Positions 54,389-61,800 of a DNA stretch of 64,000 nucleotides are shown piece after piece; within the stretch, counting starts at the first letter, position 1; every line of letters begins with the position of its first letter. The position numbers were made by a program, and so were the translations under genes. Location of the stretch: the NCBI GenBank assembly GCA_027475525.1, contig JAMWFC010000059.1, positions 372,001 to 436,000 on the forward strand, written 5' to 3'. Origin of the DNA: Macrolepiota albuminosa. Its lineage: Eukaryota; Basidiomycota; Agaricomycetes; Agaricales; Agaricaceae. The notes under the pieces were generated by a model, which was given only the letters and a program-made list of their open reading frames with translations, made no database searches and was not told where the DNA came from.

Positions 54389-55888
54389 TCACCCTAGGAG
54401 TCTTGAGAAAGGGCAGTTATATGAATCATGGTCCATCGATTTGCAGCCAGTGCATATGGGTTGCTCATCTGCTCTTGTCAGCCTGTGATCCCTTCCAAAG
54501 GTGAGGGTTTTGAAGATGCAGGCTCTCATTTTCTTCCTAAGAGTTTTATATTCCTCCTTCTCAAAGCTGGAGTCATTTGTAAAGTATAGGTTCCAGCACC
54601 TAACAATGTTTGCTCTTTGTTTGAGTGGTAGGAAGAAGGCTTGCACATCAAAAATATGGTCAAGTTCCTCTTTCGTGAGGTGGTCAGCATGGCCTTTAAT
54701 TATGGCTCAGATTTCTGGAGATATTTGAAAGGTTCTTCTCATAAGGTCCTCAACTAGTTCATGGGCTCCTTCCATGTTATTGTATGTGAGACTCTTTATT
54801 GTGAGTATGTAGAGGGACTGTGTGGGTTTTGTGGGAGGAAAAAGATTGTCGCTTTGCTAGTTACCACTATTTTAAGATCTAAAAGCCTCTGCACCTGCTG
54901 TGGCTTTAGGCCCATGACCAAGAGGTAGTATGGGTATAAGTACCAGTTGTTGTTTTTGGGAGGGAGGTCCTGGAAAATTACTGCTATGCTTTTATCATGT
55001 CTGACGTACACGAGTTTCTTTAATATGTTCTTTATCATGTCTCCTGTCCTCATCTTTCCAGCCTCGATTGGTTTGTACCTTGCCCTATAGAGGCATGCCC
55101 ATACTGTTGGTTTGGCTACATTTTCCCAGTTGTTTAGTGTTTCTGCAGCAATGTTGAAAGCGGAGTTTGCTGCTAAGTAGATCCTCGGCCATCCTCTTAG
55201 GAGAGGTCGCTGTTCAGCAAAGGCCTTTTCTGTTTGTTGTTATGTCTCTATTCATGGTCTCAAATCATAGTTCCGGGTCTTTGTCATCAGGATTGTCCCC
55301 TTTTCTCATTGTGTTTTTCTTGGAATTTGGCGTTGATATTTTTATTGAGCTTTCTCCTCTGTGTCCTTTCCCCAGATCTTTTTTCTTCATCACATGGGGT
55401 ACCTTCCTCTCGTTCATGTGTTCCTGTGGCCTGGTGTCTGCTTTTGGAGTGGTACTTGCCCTCTGCTTCTCGCTTTTCCTGATGTCCTCCTTATTGATGT
55501 AGTTTAGAGCTGATACCAATAGGGCAGGGCTTGGGCTTGGGGAGCAGTGGTGTCCACCTTCATTGTCACTCACATTACTACCATCCACTGTGGCCTGGCA
55601 TTTTGGCATCCTTTCTTTCAGAGGTGAGGTCTCAATGTGGGCATTTATTGGATTTTTGGAATTTCTTCATTGTTTTTTTGGACTTCTTGCAGTTTTTTTG
55701 GGTGTTATAGTTTGCCAGCCCTCTGTGTTCCAGCTCCTTTGCAATAGATTATTCATGTTCATGCTTGCACATCTGAGGATGTTATTGACTTCAATTTCCA
55801 TTGGTATGCCCAGATTTCTGCTTTTTTCTATTTTAATCTATTCTTGGGTCAACAGTGATGGCATGGAGAATAGGGGAAATTGGGGTGA
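54389..55888 (-). pseudogene. LINE ORF1, middle and C-terminal part
   Basis: The frame at 55,609-55,265 is a charged, Lys-rich disordered region. 55,053-54,796 reads KSIAVIFQDLPPKNNNWYL and LVMGLKPQQVQRLLDLKIV. 54,646-54,389 reads FFLPLKQRANIVRCWNLYF, RACIFKTLTFGRDHRLTR and the zinc knuckle CTGCKSMDHDSYNC, the gag-like RNA-binding end. Frameshifts and stops lie between the pieces, including a TAG right after MPSLLTQE, present in both copies of the 111-bp flanking duplication and therefore older than that event. Confidence 0.78.
55778..55888. repeat. 111-bp flanking duplication of LINE sequence, left copy
   Basis: Identical by eye to 61,290-61,400. It lies directly outside the left terminal repeat of the tyrosine-recombinase retrotransposon. 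LINE ORF1 continues from 61,400 upward on one side and from 55,778 downward on the other, so it is duplicated target DNA. Confidence 0.9.
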
Positions 55889-56034
55889 TGACAGTCCGCA
55901 GAACGGAGGAACGGGATGAATGCGGAACGCGTTTTAGACAGATGAGTCACGGTCACATGTCTTAGGACATCTTTACTTCTACCATCATCTATGGAATCAC
56001 AATTCGTGTACTACACTGCGATAAACTTTTCCTT
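55889..56034 (+). repeat. Left 146-bp terminal direct repeat
   Basis: Starts TGACAGTCCGCAGAACGG and ends GATAAACTTTTCCTT; partner at 61,144-61,289. It contains TGAGTCACGGTCACATGTC and presumably holds the recombination and promoter sequences. Confidence 0.92.
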
Positions 56035-56110
56035 TAGTTCTACTTCGTGTCTCTCCTCCCTATCGGTCTTCGTTCTTTCCGTATAATACTCTATACCTTG
56101 CTCGAGGAAC

Positions 56111-57799
56111 ATGTCGCTCTGCTCCACCTTGGACCCCTCTGACACAGGGGGTACCTCCTCCAGCGTACGTAGAAGTTCTCGCATACGTTCGGACTCTGCC
56201 CCGCCTACTGATGCTGGGGTCTCTGCTCCTGCGACTCGTCGTAAACGCGTTGGGCGTCCACCCGCAATGCGGGAAGTCCCTGAAGACGATGAGTTCTCAG
56301 ACAACGAACCGGGGGTCGACTATGGCGACTCTCCTCACCTTGGCCACCACGTCAGTCCTATGACGCAAGATCCTTTGCAGCCTCCACCTCCTGCAGCCTT
56401 TTCAGGAGTTCCTTCAGCGGTGCCACCTCCTTTGCAGCCTCCACCTCCTGCGGCCTTTTTGGGAGTTCCTTCAGCTCCTCCTACAGTTCCTACAGATGCC
56501 GCCCAGATTCCTGGTCTTACTGGAGACTCCTTTACCTTTTCCAGGGCTGAACTCCTCTCCCTTCTGCAGAGGTTCGGCGCAGGAGTGGCGCATTCCATTC
56601 CACAGGATTCCCTTCCTGGCTCGGCTGCATTTACTCCTCTTCTACCGGCCATTAACATTACACCGGCCTCACCCGTTACGGGTCTCTCCACTTCGGCAGC
56701 TTTGCCTCCTCCTTCCAGCGCACTTCCGTCCTCGATCATGACTTCTCTCTCCCCGCTTGCACCTCCCTTGGCACTTGCCCCTTCCACCTCTTCTTCCACT
56801 CGCCCCCTGCTCACGGCTCCTCCCGCGGCAATGACGGAGCTTGATCCTAACATTATGCCGATTCCTCTTCGTGTGCAGCGCATTTTCAATGCAGGCTGGT
56901 CCATGTATGTGCCCCTGGATGCTCTTACAACGGCCACATGCCACTGTGCCCTTACAGCTACGAATCGTCAGGGTGATTCCTCGCTTTTGCTCACTTCCGG
57001 CGGCGAAATTCAAGTCTCCAGCTCCCGTTTCGATCAGAGCAAGGAGCGTTCTCTCACAGCCTTCGAATTCATGCAAGCTTCCTCCACGCTTGTTTGGGTC
57101 ATTCGAAACTGCTTAAAGGCGGGCCTCGAAGGTCAGATCGGGGGACCCACTGCCCACGCAATTGCGGACTGCTTTCAGATCCATTATGAGCGCATACAGC
57201 GCCGCCAGGACTTCGGCGAAAACTTTCAGGTCTACCTTGCGTATGACATCTTTCTTTGACACGCATACCTGCAGTCTCAGAGAAACCTCCGAATGGACGT
57301 GTGGCACAAGCTAGTGTTCGAATGAAAGTTTAATGACTATATGCAGGATCGCATACATCGTTCCATGGGTCTTCAATCAGATCTTCTTTTTAGTGATACT
57401 GCACCTTCCGCTACCTTACAGTCCTCGTCCTCTACAGGCGCTTCCACCTCTTCTAATCTGTCCTTTCGTGAGTCGGAAACATCGACAAATAACGGTCAAA
57501 AATCCTCTTCCTCGAGCCGTGGGAAACATCGTACAGGCTACAATACCAGTTCCCGCGGTACCAATAAGCTCGCCTGCTGCATGGTCTGCGGTGACAGCGG
57601 CCACCGCTTCACTTCCTGTTCCAAAACCGGACGTATCCTTCGGAAAGTTGATGGTCGATTCACCGACTCAGAAGGGGCAACGTACTGCTTCGCCTTCAAC
57701 GGCCCTAACTCATGCACCGTGGGAGACTGCCCCCATCGCCACGCCTGCTCCCTCTGTGCCGGGGGACAACACTCTGCACAAAACTGCGCTGTGCAATAA
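56111..57799 (+). pseudogene. gag of the tyrosine-recombinase retrotransposon, two nonsense codons
   Basis: The frame opens at ATG 56,111 (MSLCSTLDPSDTGG) with a Pro/Ala-rich disordered region, then a conserved region (FDQSKERSLTAFEFMQASST, FGENFQVYLAYDIFL). It is cut by TGA at 57,257-57,259 and again at about 57,323; both replace likely Arg codons (CGA). The same frame continues at 57,341 with the nucleic-acid-binding end: the zinc knuckle CCMVCGDSGHRFTSC (about 57,577-57,620) and a second Cys/His set, NSCTVGDCPHRHACSLCAGG then QHSAQNC. It overlaps the RT frame by 467 bp. Between the stops the frame has clear coding content, so this is a recent loss. Confidence 0.85.
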
Positions 57800-59453
57800 G
57801 TTCTTTCCCGTTTCTACGCCTTTGAATGCGGACCGCATTGCATCCTTACTCCATGATACCAATTCCCTTGCCTGCTTCTCGCATATTATACATGGACTAC
57901 GTCACGGTTTCTCTTTAGGTCTTGAGACCTTTACTTTAAGCGCTACCTTCTCTCCGCCTAATCATTATCGTGATGCTTCCCACCACACATTCGTTATAGA
58001 TAAGTACAATAAAGAGCACCTTCTGGGCCGTGTCTCCGAGGAATTCCCACCTGATTTGGCAGAGTGCTTATTCGGCCACTTTCGCACTGCCCCTCTCAAC
58101 GTCATTGAGCGCACACCTGGAAAATTGCGAATTACCGTTGATCATTCTTATCCGAGAAATAATCCACTTACTCCTTCGGTAAATTCTCACATTGATACGA
58201 AGCGTTTCCAGTGCGACTGGGGTACCTTCTCTGCGTGCTGGATGCTTGTGGCGGATGCCCCTGCCGGTACTCAAGTAGCAGTATTCGACGTCGAATCTGC
58301 TTTTCGCATTATTCCGACTCGACCTGAGGAGCGTCTCTTTACGGCACTACGCATCGGAGACAAAATCACCTTTGATCATAGACTTAACTTCGGCATCTCT
58401 CCAGCCCCCGGCATATTCGGATCGGTGGCGGATACTATGGTATTCATTTTCCAGTCACAAGGCGTTGAGGCACTCTTGAAATGGGTTGACGATTTCATTT
58501 TTTTCCGATATTTACACCACAACGACGATGGCTCGTCATTCTACAACTACTCAGAATCATTGATCTGGGACATCGCAAGGGATGTAGGCTGGCCTTGGGC
58601 GCCTGAGAAATTTGTCCCATTCTCCTCTTCGTTTACTTATATCGGCTTTCATTGGTCTATAGACAACAAAACAGTCTCCCTCCCTGCGGCAAAACACGAT
58701 AAATACCTTTCCAAGCTATCTTCGTGGACTCTAGGTTCCTTCATCAGCCTACAGATGACAGAATCGATCATAGGGACGTTGAATCACGTTACCCTCGTTG
58801 TTCCTGCTGGGCGCTCTCATCTGCTGAGTTTGTATAAGTTCCGAGCGGCTTTCACTACCGACTCTCCACCTTGGCAGAAACATAGGATAACACCCGCGGT
58901 TATGGCGGACATCACCTGGTGGATAAATACCTTACAGACGGACTGTTCGCTTGCAATATACAGACCTCCTTCTCCGCTGAACATCATTCTTCACGTTGAC
59001 GCATCCACCTCTTGGGGCATCGGTTTGAGTCTGGATGGGAAGTGGCTGGCCTGGAAGCTACTACCGGGCTGGATGACAACTGAGCGAAACATTGGATGGG
59101 CAGAAATGGTAGCCATCGACCTCGCCGTTCGTACACTTATTACGGCCAAGTATAGCAATTGTCATATCATTATCCATTCAGATAATTCAGGCTGTGTCGG
59201 TGCGCTCCAGGCCGGTCGCTCTCGAAATTCTGCTTCCAACTTCATTCTGCACAACATAGTGTCTAGTTTTCAAACGCATTCACTATGGATTACAACTTCC
59301 TGGATCCCTACGGCTGATAACCTTGCGGACGCACCTTCCAGAGGTATCTTTCCTTCTCGAAAACTTCTGTACCCTTTTCCTCCTTCGATTCCACATTACC
59401 TCAAATCCTTAATATCACCTAGTATCGCTCACTCCATGTTACCTCCTGATTAA
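57333..59453 (+). CDS. Reverse transcriptase-RNase H of the tyrosine-recombinase retrotransposon
   Basis: An intact frame of 706 codons. The first 150 residues overlap gag in another frame and may not be translated as such; the real start may be internal or reached by frameshifting. RT motifs: VAVFDVESAFRIIPTRPEE (residues about 316-334), LNFGISPAPGIFGSVAD (about 350) and the catalytic KWVDDF (about 384; VDD in place of YxDD). RNase H: LHVDASTSWGIGLSLDG (about 555), WAEMVAIDLAVRTL (about 590), IHSDNSGCVGALQAG (about 615) and TADNLADAPSRG (about 660). It copies element RNA into DNA in the nucleocapsid. No methyltransferase domain follows. Confidence 0.93.
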   Translation: MTICRIAYIVPWVFNQIFFLVILHLPLPYSPRPLQALPPLLICPFVSRKHRQITVKNPLPRAVGNIVQATIPVPAVPISSPAAWSAVTAATASLPVPKPDVSFGKLMVDSPTQKGQRTASPSTALTHAPWETAPIATPAPSVPGDNTLHKTALCNKFFPVSTPLNADRIASLLHDTNSLACFSHIIHGLRHGFSLGLETFTLSATFSPPNHYRDASHHTFVIDKYNKEHLLGRVSEEFPPDLAECLFGHFRTAPLNVIERTPGKLRITVDHSYPRNNPLTPSVNSHIDTKRFQCDWGTFSACWMLVADAPAGTQVAVFDVESAFRIIPTRPEERLFTALRIGDKITFDHRLNFGISPAPGIFGSVADTMVFIFQSQGVEALLKWVDDFIFFRYLHHNDDGSSFYNYSESLIWDIARDVGWPWAPEKFVPFSSSFTYIGFHWSIDNKTVSLPAAKHDKYLSKLSSWTLGSFISLQMTESIIGTLNHVTLVVPAGRSHLLSLYKFRAAFTTDSPPWQKHRITPAVMADITWWINTLQTDCSLAIYRPPSPLNIILHVDASTSWGIGLSLDGKWLAWKLLPGWMTTERNIGWAEMVAIDLAVRTLITAKYSNCHIIIHSDNSGCVGALQAGRSRNSASNFILHNIVSSFQTHSLWITTSWIPTADNLADAPSRGIFPSRKLLYPFPPSIPHYLKSLISPSIAHSMLPPD

Positions 59454-59670
59454 CGAATGTTTCATTTTGCGACGCACTCGTTACAGATTACTACGCGATT
59501 CCTGTTCTATCCTACACACATATGTATGTGATACCTGCTCTATCCTACACTCATGCGTCTTTACAACGTCCTACATACATACGTCTTTACGTCTTTACTA
59601 GCGGACTTTAAAAGATGTCTGGGAATAACGACGACACATATATTCATAAAACGTCTCTTCACTTTCATCA

Positions 59671-60942
59671 ATGCTTTACCCTTTCAGCATATTCAATCTG
59701 TCTTCCTCTGGACCTGGACAGACAATAAGGACTACGTATTCAGACTCCCTACACACCACCATTCACGATCTAGCTTCTCAATACATTTCAACCCTCGCAG
59801 CCAATCTACATACCACCATAACGGAAACCTTTCCTACACACCATACGTCGTCCCCCTTTCCTCCTGGTAAACCGCATGCTCTTACAACTTCTCATTTACA
59901 GACCGGACGTCGTAAACAACGAAGACATCAGCCCCCTCATCCGTATCGCGTACAGCAAACAACTAAGGTTAAAGAGATCATACGGGACGCATGGAAACCT
60001 TCCACTCGAAATAAATATTCAAATGCGGTCCACCAATTTCTTGATTACTGCTACATCAATGCGATCCCATCAGATGAGGTCTTACCTGCTTCCGAGAGTT
60101 TACTATGCAAATTCGCTGTATCCTTTGCAGGTCGGCTTGCGGGCAAATCGGTTTCTGCTAAATGTGACGGCATACGAGCATGGCACATCGAGAATGGATA
60201 TTCTTATCAGGGTGGTCAACAACTCAACTATGTCATCAAAGGGATAGAAAATCGTCGCCCCCTTTCCTCATTCCGACCGAAAAGACCACCCATCTCTGGG
60301 GATATGCTTACATGCCTGGAAAGAAACTTAGACTGGTCCTCCCCGTCCGATAGATGCATATTCTTCGTTGCCTTGGCTTGTTTTTGGGGTCAGGTTCGAC
60401 TAGGCGAATTCCTTCCATTATTGGAAAAGAAGTTCGATTCTTCACTATATCCCTCTTGGGATGATCTGAAACCCCCAACTACATCATCAGGCTCTCGCAC
60501 CCTACATCTTCCAAATACGAAAATGGGCGGTCGTCACGGTGAGGATGTCATTCTCTCAAGACAAGATCATATCGATCCTATCAAAGCTTTGACTCTTCAT
60601 CACGCTACGAATTTCAGTTCGTCATCTCAGAGTATAGCTTCATATCGAAGTGCTTCCGGCTCCATAACTGTCTTAACTCAAAGAAAATTCTTGGGCCGGA
60701 TCAACGCGATACTGCGACAAAACAAATTTCCAGTCATTTCTGGTCACTGCTTTCGAATCAGTGGTACAACACATCTCCTACTTGCAGGTATCCCGCCTGA
60801 CATTGTCAAAATTCTGGGTAGATGGGCATCTGATGCCTTCCTACGGTACTGGCGCCACATCGAACTAATAGCTCCACTCTACATTGAATTTCTCGCTCCT
60901 ATAATGCAAGATGCAGGTCTTCTACGACGCATCGCTTCCTAG
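59671..60942 (+). CDS. Tyrosine recombinase of the retrotransposon
   Basis: An intact frame of 423 codons; the first 80 or so may be upstream extension. The SAM-like N-terminal DNA-binding part is at AWKPSTRNKYSNAVHQFLDY (about 110-130). The catalytic fold has Arg in FWGQVRLGEFLP (Arg about 243), H-x-x-R in SGHCFRISGTTHLLLAG (His about 359, Arg about 362), a Trp in LGRWASDAFLRYW and the nucleophilic Tyr (about 393). It integrates the circular DNA copy by strand exchange, normally without target duplication. It is followed directly by a run of G (60,943-60,951) and about 190 bp before the right repeat. Confidence 0.93.
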   Translation: MLYPFSIFNLSSSGPGQTIRTTYSDSLHTTIHDLASQYISTLAANLHTTITETFPTHHTSSPFPPGKPHALTTSHLQTGRRKQRRHQPPHPYRVQQTTKVKEIIRDAWKPSTRNKYSNAVHQFLDYCYINAIPSDEVLPASESLLCKFAVSFAGRLAGKSVSAKCDGIRAWHIENGYSYQGGQQLNYVIKGIENRRPLSSFRPKRPPISGDMLTCLERNLDWSSPSDRCIFFVALACFWGQVRLGEFLPLLEKKFDSSLYPSWDDLKPPTTSSGSRTLHLPNTKMGGRHGEDVILSRQDHIDPIKALTLHHATNFSSSSQSIASYRSASGSITVLTQRKFLGRINAILRQNKFPVISGHCFRISGTTHLLLAGIPPDIVKILGRWASDAFLRYWRHIELIAPLYIEFLAPIMQDAGLLRRIAS

Positions 60943-61143
60943 GGGGGGGGGGTTATCGGCTCGATATGCGATCGTCTCCGATTTTGGGTCCCCTATTCGC
61001 CGATGTCACACCCCCTCTGGTTCGCATTTCCGAACGCGGGTCCGATACCCACACTAGACTTAAGTGTATCTTGATATCAATAATGTATTTCATTTTCAAT
61101 TACTATACACTATACATGAACCGGACCTCAGACCTGTGTGAAA

Positions 61144-61289
61144 TGACAGTCCGCAGAACGGAGGAACGGGATGAATGCAGAACGCGTTTTAGACAGATGA
61201 GTCACGGTCACATGTCTTAGGACATCTTTACTTCTACCATCATCTACGGAATCACAATTCGTGTACTACACTGCGATAAACTTTTCCTT
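61144..61289 (+). repeat. Right 146-bp terminal direct repeat
   Basis: Pairs with 55,889-56,034; two base differences by eye. Confidence 0.92.
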
Positions 61290-61400
61290 GATGTTATTGA
61301 CTTCAATTTCCATTGGTATGCCCAGATTTCTGCTTTTTTCTATTTTAATCTATTCTTGGGTCAACAGTGATGGCATGGAGAATAGGGGAAATTGGGGTGA
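61290..61400. repeat. 111-bp flanking duplication of LINE sequence, right copy
   Basis: Pairs with 55,778-55,888; starts GATGTTATTGACTTC and ends AAATTGGGGTGA. Confidence 0.9.
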
Positions 61401-61800
61401 CTGCTTGGGACTGTCTACCTGCATTTTATCCTGGTTCTTCTGTGTGTCTTTTGGCTTGGCTGGTTTTAGTAGTATTTGGTTGGGCAATCCTATCACTACT
61501 TCCATGTAGAATCTTTTGGAGAGTGGGCAAGATGACCTTTCCATTTTATTTCTAGTTGGTTTCTCAATAGAGTGTTGGATGCTTCCAATTTTACCCCTGG
61601 GATTCTGTTTTGGATTACTGTACCTTGTGTTTTCCTTTTTTTTTTTTTTTAAGAGGAGGATGGGTTTTGGTTCCTTCCTCATGCCGAGTGTGCTTCACAC
61701 TTGCTCTGTTTGTGGCCCCAGTTGCAGCATCTTTGCACTCTTACTCTTCACTACACCTTTCTGAAGTGGTGATTGGTGCTTTGTGTCTTAGTTGTTACTT
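61290..61800 (-). pseudogene. LINE ORF1, N-terminal part
   Basis: The minus frame 61,682-61,350 (KKKKKENTRYSNPKQNPRGK, QHSIEKPTRNKMERSSCPLS, MQVDSPKQSPQFPLFSMPSL) is a basic, disordered ORF1 start. It joins in frame through the 111-bp block to the part at 55.8 kb. A poly-T run (61,638-61,651) encodes the Lys run. The 5' boundary is near 61,795, where Helitron sequence starts. Confidence 0.7.

Larger units (their letters stand above)
55889..61289 (+). mobile_element. Tyrosine-recombinase (Ngaro/DIRS-group) retrotransposon, 5.4 kb
   Basis: Order: 146-bp direct repeat (55,889-56,034), gag (56,111-57,799), RT-RNase H (57,333-59,453), tyrosine recombinase (59,671-60,942), and the same 146-bp repeat (61,144-61,289; two mismatches by eye, at GCGGAA/GCAGAA and CTATGG/CTACGG). 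Such elements use RT to make a circle and a recombinase rather than an integrase to insert. No methyltransferase domain of DIRS type is visible, favouring an Ngaro- or PAT-like group. The classic split direct repeat (A1-B1A2B2) was not found. The near-identical repeats suggest a recent insertion, yet gag already has two nonsense codons. Confidence 0.9.
51170..61800 (-). mobile_element. Internally deleted LINE (Tad1-like), interrupted by two other elements
   Basis: In minus-strand order: ORF1 start (61,682-61,290), interruption by the tyrosine-recombinase element, ORF1 continued (55,888 to about 54,390) with a CTGCKSMDHDSYNC zinc knuckle, about 0.7 kb without recognisable domains, then the RNase H-proximal end of ORF2 (53,697-53,020), a solo LTR, and the RNase H end plus C-terminal region (51,880 to about 51,430). 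Endonuclease and reverse transcriptase domains are missing between 54.39 and 53.70 kb, so the copy would depend on others. Stops are frequent. No poly-A-like tail is visible near 51,170, and target-site duplications were not found. Confidence 0.82.

Noticed and set aside
56335..56937. 200-codon minus-strand frame
   Set aside because: Shadow of gag; Gly/Ala-rich because it is the complement of the Pro/Ser-rich gag region.
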